NCBI RefSeq assembly: GCF_000427625.1
Contig: NZ_KE386569.1
Location: 3,553,789-3,617,788, forward strand
Reading direction: 5' to 3'
Length of the DNA stretch: 64,000 bases
Origin: Methylobacter luteus IMV-B-3098
Lineage (GTDB): Bacteria > Pseudomonadota > Gammaproteobacteria > Methylococcales > Methylomonadaceae
A program made the position numbers and the translations under genes. Shown here in pieces: positions 1 through 10,608 of this stretch (positions are counted from its first letter, which is position 1; each line of letters starts with the position of its first letter). The notes below the pieces were generated by a model. The model was not told the origin of the DNA, searched no databases, and was given only the letters and a program-made list of their open reading frames with translations.

Positions 1-1352
<1,352 letters not shown>

Positions 1353-1448
1353 ATAACACCCAATCAGTTTGGGTAACAACTGACCGCTTTTGAAGCGAGT
1401 ATTACGGATTTCCATGCGGCAGGGCGACAGCGCCTGCCAAACCAGTTT

Positions 1449-1566
1449 GCTTGGTGACCATAGCGAGCGTGAACCACCCGATCCCATCCCGAACTCGGAA
1501 GTGAAACCGCTTAGCGCCGATGATAGTGTGGCAGTTTGCCATGCGAAAGTAGGGCATTGCCAAGCG
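1449..1566 (+). rRNA. 5S ribosomal RNA
   Basis: A 5S rRNA of about 117 nt. The ends pair (gcttggtga with ttgccaagc), and the conserved internal stretches ccgatcccatcccgaactcg and gaaaccgcttagcgcc are present. It follows the 23S gene in the same orientation and is followed at once by a strong terminator. Exact ends are uncertain by 1-3 nt. Confidence 0.95.
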
Positions 1567-1574
1567 CCAATCCC

Positions 1575-1609
1575 AAAACCCGGACCCGCCAAGGCCCGGG
1601 TTTTTTTTT
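1575..1609 (+). terminator. rRNA operon terminator
   Basis: Inverted repeat AAAACCCGG (1575-1583) with CCGGGTTTT (1596-1604), followed by an uninterrupted T run to 1609. It lies just after the 5S gene and ends the rRNA operon. The convergent dehydrogenase gene ends at 1618, so it may also lie near that gene's 3' end. Confidence 0.85.
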
Positions 1610-1617
1610 GCCCCCGC

Positions 1618-2529
1618 TCAGGCCGCCCGCGTCTCGCCGCCCAGCAGCGTCAGAATCTCGCCGGTGATGTAGCTGGAGTCGCTCGGCGAGGCAAAAAAGA
1701 CAAATGCCGGCGCAACTTCTTCTGGTTGTGCGGGGCGTTTCATCGGTGTATTTGCACCATGTTTAGCCACTTGTTCGGCGGGTTTATCGGCGACATTAAG
1801 TGGCGTCCAGACCGGTCCTGGAGCAACGCAATTGACGCGAATTCCTTTCTCGACCAGATTGAGCGCCAATGATTTAGTAAATGCATGAATGGCGCCTTTA
1901 GTGGAAGCATAATCAATCAGGTGTTTATTCCCTTCCAGACCGGTAATTGACCCGCAATTAATAATCGCATCACCATCTTGTAAGTGTTTGAGCGCCGCCT
2001 TCGCCATGCGAAAATAACCATAGATATTAGTTTTAAAAGTTGTATCAAATTGCTCATCAGAAATCTCTTCGATTGATTCTTGGTTGTGCTGATAAGCTGC
2101 ATTGTTGACTAAAATGTTCAATTGGCCGAATTCTTGAACTGTTTTTTCAACAGCACTTTGGCAAAATTCCGGACTGGTTACATCACCAGGAATTAGCAAG
2201 CACCGGCGACCTTCTTTTTCGACTTGCTGTTGAGTTTCTTCTGCATCAATCTGCTCCGATGGAAGAAAAGTAATCGCAGAATCCGCGTCTTCGCGAGCGA
2301 AAAGTACGGCGACGGCGCGACCGATACCAGAATCCCCTCCGGTAATCAAAGCAACTTTATTTTTTAATTTGCCTGCACCTTTATAATTTGGTGCAAGATA
2401 TTTTGGCCTTGGCGTCATTTCTGCTTCAACACCGGGACGTTCCTGGTGCTGAGCGGGCATTGGGCTCTTCGGATATTTTTCATTTGGAGTTTGTTTATCC
2501 GTGGAATTTGATTTACTTTCTATTGGCAT
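1618..2529 (-). CDS. SDR oxidoreductase, YghA/general-stress type
   Basis: Short-chain dehydrogenase/reductase of 303 aa with a Rossmann fold. A polar extension of about 55 residues rich in Pro, Gln and Lys precedes the nucleotide-binding motif TGGDSGIGRA. The catalytic Tyr-Lys is in YASTKGA and the NNAA motif follows strand 4. This extended layout matches the YghA / general stress protein 39 subfamily, many of which are annotated as NAD(P)-dependent aldehyde or alcohol reductases; the substrate cannot be read from sequence. The ATG at 2529 has a good ribosome site (CAGGAGAG). It stands alone, converging on the rRNA operon. The 248 bp upstream (2530-2777) are AT-rich and hold no gene. Confidence 0.85.
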   Translation of the reverse strand: MPIESKSNSTDKQTPNEKYPKSPMPAQHQERPGVEAEMTPRPKYLAPNYKGAGKLKNKVALITGGDSGIGRAVAVLFAREDADSAITFLPSEQIDAEETQQQVEKEGRRCLLIPGDVTSPEFCQSAVEKTVQEFGQLNILVNNAAYQHNQESIEEISDEQFDTTFKTNIYGYFRMAKAALKHLQDGDAIINCGSITGLEGNKHLIDYASTKGAIHAFTKSLALNLVEKGIRVNCVAPGPVWTPLNVADKPAEQVAKHGANTPMKRPAQPEEVAPAFVFFASPSDSSYITGEILTLLGGETRAA

Positions 2530-2777
2530 AAGTTCTCTCCTGGTTTAAAAATATTTACAATCTCTTCGCGCATATTAAGAAAGCATAAATCCAATTCTAA
2601 GTTATGATTCTTGATCTTTTTTGAGATACTTCTATACCAATTGTTCAATCATTTATTTTTATTGATTAGTCTGAATGTCATAAAAACAAGAGCCTTTATC
2701 AGCTAGAGAATTATCTATTACTTGAAATAAAATGATGTTGTTAAGATTGAGTTTGTCGATAACAGACATGCCCAAAG

Positions 2778-3727
2778 ATGTCCTGCCTTCATTCAGAAGA
2801 TTTGCGCCTGCGCGTCGCGAAGGCGGTTGAAAGCGGCAAAACGACGCGCGAAGTCAGCGCGATCTATCAAGTCAGCCCGGCCTTTGTCTCCAAAGTGCAT
2901 CAGTGATGGCAAAAGGCCGACAACGTTCAAGGCAAATCCTTTGGCGGTTACAAATGCTCCCGGCTGGAACCGTATGAAGCCGCCATTAGAGCCCAGCTAG
3001 CGAACAGCCCGTCGATCCCACTGAAGGAACTGCAGAGCTGGCTGGAACACGAACAGGCTCTGAGCGTTTCGATTTCGGCTATCGATAAGTTTATCCGGCA
3101 CAAACTGGGTTATCGCTATAAAAAAACGCTCGTCGCCAGTGAACAGCAGCGCGAGGCTGTCGCGATGGCCCGTGAGCAATGGCAAGCCTGGCAAAAAAGT
3201 TGTGGTTTTTCCGACGGGTGATTCCGGTTGAAACGGGCGTATCCACGGACATGATCCGTCCCGTCGTTATGATCGTGCGTTGGGCGGTGCCCTGTTTCGG
3301 GATGCGGCACTGCTGGCCTCTGGCAAACGCTGATCTTCATTGGGCTTGCGTGCCGACCGGCTCACGGCCCCGTGGTGCCTGGATCAGGCCATGACGAGCG
3401 AAGCCTTCAAGTAATACCTGCGTTCGCAACTGGGACCGACCTTGAAACCCGGCGATATCGTCATCTGTGACAATCCGCTTACCTCACAAAGTAGCGGAAG
3501 TCCGGGACATTGTTGAAGCACACGGAGCGACGATCCAATACCTGCCGCCTTACAGTCCTGACCTGAACCCGATCGAGCAGGTCTTTGCCAAACTGAAGGT
3601 GCTCCTGCGCCAAGCAGCTGAGCGCACTCACGATAAGCTCTGGCAACTCATTGGTAAACTGTTGGATAAGTTTCAGGCTGATGAATGCCTCAATCTCTTC
3701 AGGCATTCAGGCTATGTTTCTACGTAA
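2778..3727 (+). pseudogene. IS630-family transposase, decayed
   Basis: Remnant of an IS630-type DDE transposase. From an ATG at 2778 the N-terminal helix-turn-helix part reads HSEDLRLRVAKAVESGKTTR, then meets a stop at 2904-2906 where the family has Trp. The frame continues to 3219, then the reading shifts: ETGVSTDM appears in one frame (about 3227-3250) and the following DDE segment in another. The end is intact from about 3470 (VAEVRDIVEAHGATIQYLPP, then SPDLNPIEQVFAKLK). At least one nonsense codon and two or three frameshifts make it inactive. The first catalytic Asp, expected before ETG, reads Val. Terminal inverted repeats were not found by eye. Confidence 0.85.
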
Positions 3728-4255
3728 TGAATAAATGTTCTAGCCAAGCAGTTGCAGCGACATCGTCAAGCATCTCGATGTCGGCATAGACGTGGTTGCT
3801 CAAGCGCCGCTGAGATCAGATAGAGGGACATACTGCCTCGAACAGGTAGGCAAAGTCGTATTCGGTTTGCCGCGGGACGCATGGTCGACTGTCAGTATCG
3901 GCTCAGAGCCGGCTGTTGCTGGCCTGCTGCCAAAGCGCCTCTGAATGGCCAAGCGCCAACTGGCGTATGGCCAGAATGCGGCAGCGCACCCGGTCTTCGG
4001 ATTCGGGCCGTGCGGTGTTATGCCGTCCATCAGCAGTTAGCCGATCCGATACCTTTAAGGCGATGTGAGACATGGCACTTCTCCGGAAACTCAACGCTAT
4101 AAAATTCGGACTCCGGAGAACTTATCATATTCCTATTAGTTGGCCATGAGAAAACATTCTCTTTCATGTGTCAGCAAAGAGAGCATTTAAGAAAAAATAC
4201 CCGGAATAGTGAGACTTAGAGCATAAGCCCTCACTTTTTTGCTATGTTAATGATG
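3728..4255. other. Unassigned 528 bp after the IS remnant
   Basis: No supported gene. Short frames exist on both strands (up to about 75 codons) without a recognisable motif or ribosome site. The GC-rich first 350 bp could be further decayed mobile DNA; the last 150 bp are AT-rich. A weak plus-strand hairpin (AGTGAG at 4208-4213 with CTCACT at 4230-4235, followed by TTTTT) may act as a terminator. Confidence 0.4.
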
Positions 4256-5356
4256 TTAAGTATTTAAGCCAAATCTTATTATTGAAGCAAAATCATTGGC
4301 TTTTAAACTCGCCCCTCCTACCAGAGCGCCATCGACGCCGGCAATATTCATGATGTCGGCAATATTGTCGGGTTTCACGTTGCCGCCGTAAAGGATTCTG
4401 ATGTTTGAAGCGATTTGTTCGCCATACAGGTCCATGATCAGATTTCTAATGAAGTCATGTACTTCTTTTATCTGTTCTAATGTGGCAGGCTTTGCTCCTT
4501 CACCGATAGCCCATACCGGTTCGTAAGCGATAATTACTTCGCTGACGGCCCTGGGCGAGACGACTTCAAACGCCATTCGTAATTGCCGATCCAACAAGCT
4601 GAAAGTTTCATTTGCAAGTCTGGCTTCTCTGTTCTCACCACAGCAAAGGATGACCTGTAGCCCTTGGCCCAGTGCGGCCTGGATTTTTAGCTGAATGGAT
4701 TGATCGCTTTCTCCGGCTCGCTCTCTTAATTCTTCTTCTAAAAACCGGGTTAGCCCGGTCAGGAGGTCATGATTCTCTTTGGCGGCCAGATACTCCAAAG
4801 CCGCTATAACTTGAGCATCGGCACCGTCTTTTGCTTTCAGTTTTTTCAATTTGTCGGAAAGAAAGCCGTCTGTCAGCCGCCTGGCAACACTGGAGGCAAA
4901 TCCATAATATTTTCCAAGGTTGGCTCTGCGATCCGAATGACCAATTATGACGCGATCGACACCGATGGCTCCCAGCATCTCGGGCGAAATTTCGCCGGTA
5001 AATGCCCCTTTAGATTCAAAAAACGTATCTTGTGCCAGCAGAAATACGTTTCTGCCTAAACCATATTCTGTTCGGAGAAAATCCGGTTTAATATAATCGG
5101 CGAGAGTGGAAAGCCCTGTGTGAGGAGGCGCAAGGCCTATATCAACGTCTCTTATTCCGCGGCAAATATCCAAGATTCTTGCCGTAAGGGCGACGCCTGA
5201 CAGGGGAATCATATTCATTTTCCAATTACCGGCCAGAAACGGCCTGATCGCTCCGGGAATACCGACTTCTGCTTCGATTTTATGCCATTGATTTGCTGTT
5301 CTTTGGCGAAAATAATTCCTATATACCTTTGGGTTTGGATCTGCCGTTTTCTTCAT
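4256..5356 (-). CDS. tpiA: Triosephosphate isomerase, extended, with insertion
   Basis: Triosephosphate isomerase interconverts dihydroxyacetone phosphate and glyceraldehyde 3-phosphate in the cytosol. The catalytic set is present: Lys46 in AGNWKMN, His140 in IIGHSDRR, Glu279 in IAYEPVWAIG, and the phosphate-binding LYGGNV (322-327) and LVGGASL. At 366 aa it is over 100 aa longer than the usual 250. There is a 40-aa N-terminal extension, and about 65-70 charged, helix-forming residues (roughly 154-222) are inserted between GHSDRR and the strand LQVILCCGE. GHSDRR replaces the usual GHSERR. It is a single gene beside mobile-element debris and not next to secG, so it may be a second, divergent isomerase. 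The ATG at 5356 has no strong ribosome site. The identity is secure; the role of the insert is unknown. Confidence 0.85.
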   Translation of the reverse strand: MKKTADPNPKVYRNYFRQRTANQWHKIEAEVGIPGAIRPFLAGNWKMNMIPLSGVALTARILDICRGIRDVDIGLAPPHTGLSTLADYIKPDFLRTEYGLGRNVFLLAQDTFFESKGAFTGEISPEMLGAIGVDRVIIGHSDRRANLGKYYGFASSVARRLTDGFLSDKLKKLKAKDGADAQVIAALEYLAAKENHDLLTGLTRFLEEELRERAGESDQSIQLKIQAALGQGLQVILCCGENREARLANETFSLLDRQLRMAFEVVSPRAVSEVIIAYEPVWAIGEGAKPATLEQIKEVHDFIRNLIMDLYGEQIASNIRILYGGNVKPDNIADIMNIAGVDGALVGGASLKANDFASIIRFGLNT

Positions 5357-5687
5357 GATTTTTTGTACCTTTTAGTCCAATATTAATTTCCGTATGAGGT
5401 AGCCCCTTACCCTATTAATAAAGCGCCTTGTGCTATCAGTAAAGTTGCGATACGGCATTTCTCCAGCTGTGAAAATCCGCCTGTTTTAAGGCCGTCCGGA
5501 AAAATTCTCAGCCGGTATATATAGCGGCACGAAGAACCTCATTTTGTTTCTTATTCTGTAATAGAGTGTCTCTGACTTTTCTTTCATTAATGCTAATTAT
5601 TAAGTATCGGGTGTTTTCTCACCATCCCGAACATTACACCTTACCGTTCCTGTAGAGCAAGAAATAGTTGAACAGACTGAGCAAACC
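5357..5687. other. 331-bp intergenic stretch, no gene
   Basis: This lies between lnt (3' end) and tpiA (5' end), both on the minus strand. It is AT-rich with no open frame of note, no tRNA and no convincing terminator. It probably holds the tpiA promoter, but no clear -35/-10 pair can be defended. Confidence 0.4.
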
Positions 5688-7256
5688 TCATTGTTTTTTA
5701 TAACAGTCACGGATGCCTATGCCGATTAGTACAAGCAGTGCCGTCCAAAGCAGGAGAGGCACTAGCCAGAACCATTGTTGATAGAAAGTTGCTGGAGGAT
5801 TTGTCAGATAAGGGACTTCGTAAACACCGGCCCAAGCTTGGTGTAGCGGAGAGCGCTGCAGAATGTCGCCGGACGCCAACGATACGGTCGAAATGCCTGT
5901 ATTGGTCGCCCTGAGTACGGGCCTTCGAAATTCGACGCCTCGCGCCAGCGTCATATACATATGTTGATAAGGTTCCTGCCAGGTTCCGTACCAGGCGTCA
6001 TTGGTAACGTTGACGATGAACTGAGCGCCCAGTTCAGCCAACGAGCGCGAGAATGCGGGGAAAAGACTTTCATAGCATATTTGCGGCCCCATCTTATAGC
6101 CATTCCAGTGCAATAAGGTAGTAGGGCCCTGACCGCGTGCAAAATGCCCGGTCGGCGGCAGCCAATCGCGAATCTGTGGGAAAAATTGCTCACCGGGAAT
6201 ATATTCGCCGAAAGCCAGCAAGATGGATTTGCTGTAATGAGGCGGTACTATTTCTCCGGTTTTATCCAGCACGAACAGCGAATTCGTAATCAACCGTGAG
6301 GCTCTGTCAACGCTATAGGCCCCGGTAATCAGCGGCAGCTCACGCTCATGAATAAACTTGCTTAGTTGAGCAGGATGCGCATCGAATTTGAAGTCCTCTC
6401 CCAACAGTGCCGGAAAGGCTGTTTCAGGCCATAGTACAAAATCGATTTTTGTTTCTGTTGTTTTGAGTGCCTGATCAGTCAGATCGGTATAGCGTCTGAG
6501 TATTTCCTGGCTATAGCCTTTGCCCAGTTCGGCGGCGAGCTTTTCGGAGTTGCCGATATTGGCTTGAACCAATAACGCTTTAAAAGAGGCGTCCGGCTCA
6601 GGGAGCCTGTTTTTAAGCCAAAAACCGCCGGCATTCAACAAGACAAACCCCCAGACTACGGTCATCAAAATTCTTTTACCGGCGGCCTGCCTGCGCTTTT
6701 GCCAAGCAATATAAAGCGGCAGGTTGCAAAATAACGTAAGTGCACTGAGGCCGCTGAAGCCTATCATTTCAGCCCATTGGTAAACGGGTACGCCGGCACC
6801 GTACCAGGAATAGCCGAAATTCCAGTCAAACAAGGTCAGCGAGTAGGCTTCGCATAAAATAGTAATCAATGCCATCAATACCAGCGAAAGTTGTTCCGAC
6901 CAGGCGAACTTGCGCTGCCCCAAAAACCACAACACGCCCGCCACAGGGACAAACAAGTGCGCGATCACAGCATAGAGCAACATGCCAAGAACGGCTATGG
7001 GCCAGTCCAGATGCGCAAATTCATGCAAAAGATAAGTGACCCAATTAAAACCAATTAGCGTAAAAATGAAAGAGGTAAGCAATCCTCCTAGGAAAACGCC
7101 TTTCAGGCTGTTTTGCCGGTTCCAGAAAATCCACAACGGCACAAAACAGAATAAAGAGGCCCAAGGCGGAAAAGGAATATAACTGGTGCCTATAAAAATA
7201 CCGGACAGGATCGGTAGAAACCATAAGCGGATTTTGTTTGCTGAAATATCAATCAT
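5688..7256 (-). CDS. lnt: Apolipoprotein N-acyltransferase
   Basis: Lnt adds the third acyl chain to the N-terminal Cys of lipoproteins on the periplasmic side of the inner membrane, the last step of lipoprotein maturation. The 522-aa protein has several N-terminal membrane segments (about residues 10-210), a periplasmic nitrilase-like domain and a final C-terminal membrane helix. The catalytic Glu is in WPETAFP, the Lys in SKSILLAFGEYIPG and the Cys in QICYESLF. Length and layout are typical. In many gammaproteobacteria lnt follows corC/ybeX; here it has no such neighbour. It matters locally for bamD, lpp and lptM, which all encode lipoproteins. Confidence 0.95.
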   Translation of the reverse strand: MIDISANKIRLWFLPILSGIFIGTSYIPFPPWASLFCFVPLWIFWNRQNSLKGVFLGGLLTSFIFTLIGFNWVTYLLHEFAHLDWPIAVLGMLLYAVIAHLFVPVAGVLWFLGQRKFAWSEQLSLVLMALITILCEAYSLTLFDWNFGYSWYGAGVPVYQWAEMIGFSGLSALTLFCNLPLYIAWQKRRQAAGKRILMTVVWGFVLLNAGGFWLKNRLPEPDASFKALLVQANIGNSEKLAAELGKGYSQEILRRYTDLTDQALKTTETKIDFVLWPETAFPALLGEDFKFDAHPAQLSKFIHERELPLITGAYSVDRASRLITNSLFVLDKTGEIVPPHYSKSILLAFGEYIPGEQFFPQIRDWLPPTGHFARGQGPTTLLHWNGYKMGPQICYESLFPAFSRSLAELGAQFIVNVTNDAWYGTWQEPYQHMYMTLARGVEFRRPVLRATNTGISTVSLASGDILQRSPLHQAWAGVYEVPYLTNPPATFYQQWFWLVPLLLWTALLVLIGIGIRDCYKKQ

Positions 7257-7511
7257 ATTAATTTTTAGTGAGAAGTCTTATTGTATGTAAGTGCATAAAG
7301 CAGACGTTGTCGATGGGCGGGAATTATCCTGCCAAATAGCCTATTATCTATGAATTTTTATGCAATATTATTAAATGTGTCGGCAAATTATTCGCTTTAG
7401 GGATTTTTCAGGATGCCTTGCAGACATACCTGTTTCAGGCTTGTCGGAATTGCTGTACAACATGGTAAAATCGCCGATTCCCTTGCAACTCTTCGGACGT
7501 TATTTTTATCC

Positions 7512-9902
7512 ATGTCAACTACGTTAAAGCTTCCACTTGAATCGCTGAAATTAAATATCGATTTGACGCATATCGATTTGCCGGAAGCTCCCAGGCAGCA
7601 AATTACTATTTTAGGGCAGGCCCGCGCCCAGTCGGCGCTGGAATTCGGCGTCGCGATGCGCAATCCCGGTTACAACATTTTTGTGATGGGAGAACATGGG
7701 AGCGGACGGCTGACCATGATTACCAATCATCTTGATACGATTGCGCAAACGCTGCCCGCGCCGCCCTCCTATGCGTATGTGGAAAATTTCGAGAACCCCA
7801 GGGAGCCGGTCAAGGTTGAATTACCGCCCGGGCATGGACAGGAGCTTTGCAGGGATATCGAAAGATTGATCGATAATCTGCTGGTTACTTTTCCGGCGGC
7901 CTTTGAAAGCCCTGCCTATCAGCAGAAAAAGAGCGCGATTGAACGCCACTTTAACCAGCGCTATAACAGTACCATTGATCTGGTCGACAAAAAGGCACAG
8001 TCCCTAAATATTGCCCTGTTCAGAGAGAGTGATTCGATTACTTTTGCGCCTATCAAGGACGATAAAGCACTAGATGAAGAGCAGTTTACGCAACTGCCGC
8101 AATCGGAGCGCGAAGTTTTTCATAAACACGTGGAAGAGCTGGAAGAATATCTGGGCGATGTATTGCTCGAGCTGCCCCAGTGGCGGCGGTCAATGATGGA
8201 AAAAATCAAGCAACTCGATAACGATACAATCAGTTTGGCGATAGAGCCGCTGTTTTCGGAGCTGGACGATAAATACCAGAATATTGACGACGCTGTTACG
8301 TTTTTAGATGAAATCAAAAAAAATCTGGCCGTCACGATCACCGATTATCTGATGCCGGGCCGTTCATTGGAACAGAAAGACATTTCCACCAAGCGGCTCA
8401 TGCTGACCGAGCTGTATGCGCCTAATATCCTGGTTGATTACAAGCTGGACAATGGAGCCCCCGTTATTTTTGAATCGCATCCGATTTATCAGAACCTGTT
8501 CGGGCGTATCGAATACGTCAGTGATCAAGGCACGCTGGTCACCAATTACCGCAGGATTTGTGCCGGCTCCCTCCATCGGGCCAATGGCGGTTATCTGATT
8601 CTGGATGCCGAAAAACTGCTGACTTATCCGTTTGTCTGGGAAGGGCTGAAACGCGCCTTGCAAGCGGACCGTATTGAAATCGAGTCCCCTTATTCGGAAT
8701 TGGGCATTAACACGATCACTTTGAAACCTGAGGTGATTCCGTTAAATGTCAAAGTCATCCTGGTCGGCTCTCCCGAAATTTATTACCTGCTGGAAGAACT
8801 GGATAGCGAATTTAACGAGATGTTCAGAGTGCTGGCCGATTTTGACGGCTATATCCAGCTGACCGATGAATCCATACAGCGCTTTGCCGTCCTGATGACC
8901 CAACACGCTGCGGACTCGGGCGCAAAACCGCTCACACGCGCCGCTATTGAAGGCCTGATCGAGCATAGCTGCCGGCTTTCCGAAAATCAGTATCATTTTT
9001 CCGCACGCATCAATGATTCCCTGGACATCATCGGCGAAGCCAACCTGTTCTGTCGTAAAGCCCAGGCCGACCAGATTGACAGAGTGCATGTCGAACAGGC
9101 TTTAGCGGCAAGAGAGCAGCGTAACGGCAAACTCTCCCAGGATGTCCTCGAAGAAATGCTCGTCGGTACGATATTGATCGATACAGAAGGCTCGGCGATC
9201 GGCAAGATCAACGGTCTGACGGTACTGGAAGTGGGCGGCAGCAGCTTTGGCGCTCCCGCGCGCATTACCACGACCGTTTATCCGGGATCGCGAGGCATCG
9301 TCGACATCGAGCGCGAAGCCGAGTTGGGCCAGTCCATACACTCGAAAGGCGTGATGATCCTGACCGGGTATCTGGGCCACTGTTACGCCCAGCAATTTCC
9401 ATTGGCCATCTCGGCCAGCATCGCCATCGAGCAGTCCTATGGCTATATCGACGGCGACAGCGCGGCACTGGCTGAACTTTGCTGCCTTATTTCGGCGCTG
9501 ACCCGCACGCCGATCAAGCAAACGTTTGCCGTGACCGGTTCGATCAATCAGTACGGCGAAGTCCAGGCTGTAGGCGGCGTCAATGAAAAAATAGAAGGGT
9601 TCTTCCGGCTTTGCCAGGCGCGCGGCCTCAATGGCCAGCATGCCGTGATTATTCCGGCCGCCAATAAACGCAACCTGATGCTGAAGCAGGAAGTCGTGGA
9701 TGCGGTTGCCCAGGGTCTGTTTGCCGTTTACGCAGTGTCCAATGTCAATGAAACCCTGGAGTTACTGACCGATCAGCCGGCCGGGACGCCAGACAGCGAA
9801 GGCAACTACCCTGAAAACAGCATTAATTACAAGGCCATCTTCAGATTGAAGGAGATCTCTGATATGGCGCTTGATGAGGATAAAGAAGAAGGAGGGGCAT
9901 GA
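7512..9902 (+). CDS. Lon-like ATP-dependent protease (AAA_32 family)
   Basis: Predicted ATP-dependent serine protease of the Lon-related family (AAA_32 plus Lon C-terminal proteolytic domain), 796 aa from the ATG at 7512. An in-frame ATG 33 codons upstream exists, but the added residues look non-coding and there is no better ribosome site. The ATP-binding loop is GEHGSGR with Arg in place of Lys, as is common in this family. The protease dyad is Ser650 in GDSAALAEL and Lys693 in GGVNEKIEG, 43 residues apart as in Lon. The N-terminal substrate-recognition region differs from LonA. It is probably a cytosolic quality-control protease; substrates are unknown. Confidence 0.88.
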   Translation: MSTTLKLPLESLKLNIDLTHIDLPEAPRQQITILGQARAQSALEFGVAMRNPGYNIFVMGEHGSGRLTMITNHLDTIAQTLPAPPSYAYVENFENPREPVKVELPPGHGQELCRDIERLIDNLLVTFPAAFESPAYQQKKSAIERHFNQRYNSTIDLVDKKAQSLNIALFRESDSITFAPIKDDKALDEEQFTQLPQSEREVFHKHVEELEEYLGDVLLELPQWRRSMMEKIKQLDNDTISLAIEPLFSELDDKYQNIDDAVTFLDEIKKNLAVTITDYLMPGRSLEQKDISTKRLMLTELYAPNILVDYKLDNGAPVIFESHPIYQNLFGRIEYVSDQGTLVTNYRRICAGSLHRANGGYLILDAEKLLTYPFVWEGLKRALQADRIEIESPYSELGINTITLKPEVIPLNVKVILVGSPEIYYLLEELDSEFNEMFRVLADFDGYIQLTDESIQRFAVLMTQHAADSGAKPLTRAAIEGLIEHSCRLSENQYHFSARINDSLDIIGEANLFCRKAQADQIDRVHVEQALAAREQRNGKLSQDVLEEMLVGTILIDTEGSAIGKINGLTVLEVGGSSFGAPARITTTVYPGSRGIVDIEREAELGQSIHSKGVMILTGYLGHCYAQQFPLAISASIAIEQSYGYIDGDSAALAELCCLISALTRTPIKQTFAVTGSINQYGEVQAVGGVNEKIEGFFRLCQARGLNGQHAVIIPAANKRNLMLKQEVVDAVAQGLFAVYAVSNVNETLELLTDQPAGTPDSEGNYPENSINYKAIFRLKEISDMALDEDKEEGGA

Positions 9903-9907
9903 CTTTG

Positions 9908-9942
9908 GCAGGCGTGGCTACCGTGCCCAGTAGCCGCGCCAC
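9908..9942. terminator. Hairpin between convergent genes
   Basis: Inverted repeat GGCGTGGCTAC / GTAGCCGCGCC with one G-T pair and an 8-nt loop lies between the protease gene and the convergent ftsN-like gene. There is no T run, so factor-independent termination is only a possibility. Confidence 0.4.
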
Positions 9943-9945
9943 AGG

Positions 9946-10605
9946 TTAGCGGCCGGACTCGGTTACGATGACATCGATGCCGTTCTGTCTCAAGCGGGTC
10001 CTGATTGTGCTAACGCTGGTCATTTGGGCATAAGGCCCCATTTTTACGCGATGCCAGACTGTATTGCCGACTTTAGCTTTCTCGACGCGCGATTCGATAC
10101 CCATCAAAGCCAGCTTGGCCCTTAGTTTATCGGCTTCCTGAAATTCCCTGAAAGAGCCCGCCTGCACCATATATTGAGCACCTTTAGCCTGGCTCGTCAT
10201 ATCTTGAGTTGCTGGAACCAGAGGTTTATTGACCTTGCCGATGAGCTCTTCACGGGCGCGCGTCTTGATTTCATAATCAGGCACGACCACTTCCTTTTGA
10301 GGCAGGATGGTATAGAAATCAAACCGCGGCGGTTGATGCACGGGTTCGGGCGCTTTCTTTTGCTGGACTTGTTCTTTTTTTACCGGCTCGGTTTTGACAG
10401 ATTTTGCCGCCGATAGCGCGACTTGCGGAATATCGTTTTGCTTGGAGCCTGTGCTACGCAGATAAACCAGAAAGACTACAAAAGCAATGATCAGCGCCGT
10501 AATCAGCATCCATTTGAAAACCCCGACGCTTTCATGGCGGTTTGGTTTTTGCCCGCGCGGGGCTGTTCTTCCCTGGGCTGCTCTATGTTTGTAATCTATG
10601 GCCAT
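9946..10605 (-). CDS. ftsN: SPOR-domain cell division protein, FtsN-like
   Basis: Inner-membrane protein of 219 aa with the FtsN layout. A short basic cytoplasmic tail (residues 1-27) precedes one membrane helix (about 31-49), then a Pro/Lys/Gln-rich periplasmic linker, and a C-terminal SPOR domain (about 143-215) beginning MVQAGSFREFQEADKLRAKL. SPOR domains bind denuded septal peptidoglycan, and FtsN triggers septal synthesis. It sits 3 bp after argS, in the priA-argS-ftsN order known from Pseudomonas. Similarity between FtsN proteins is low, so the symbol rests mainly on layout and location. Confidence 0.78.
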   Translation of the reverse strand: MAIDYKHRAAQGRTAPRGQKPNRHESVGVFKWMLITALIIAFVVFLVYLRSTGSKQNDIPQVALSAAKSVKTEPVKKEQVQQKKAPEPVHQPPRFDFYTILPQKEVVVPDYEIKTRAREELIGKVNKPLVPATQDMTSQAKGAQYMVQAGSFREFQEADKLRAKLALMGIESRVEKAKVGNTVWHRVKMGPYAQMTSVSTIRTRLRQNGIDVIVTESGR

Positions 10606-10608
10606 ATA

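Noticed and set aside
1390-1872. A 160-codon plus-strand frame crossing the 5S gene
   Set aside because: Runs through 5S rRNA, its terminator and the end of the SDR gene; not a plausible protein.
3750-3870. Plus-strand text IVKHLDVGIDVVAQ resembling an IS110 transposase start
   Set aside because: Only a few residues fit and the following codons do not continue the family; left as unassigned.
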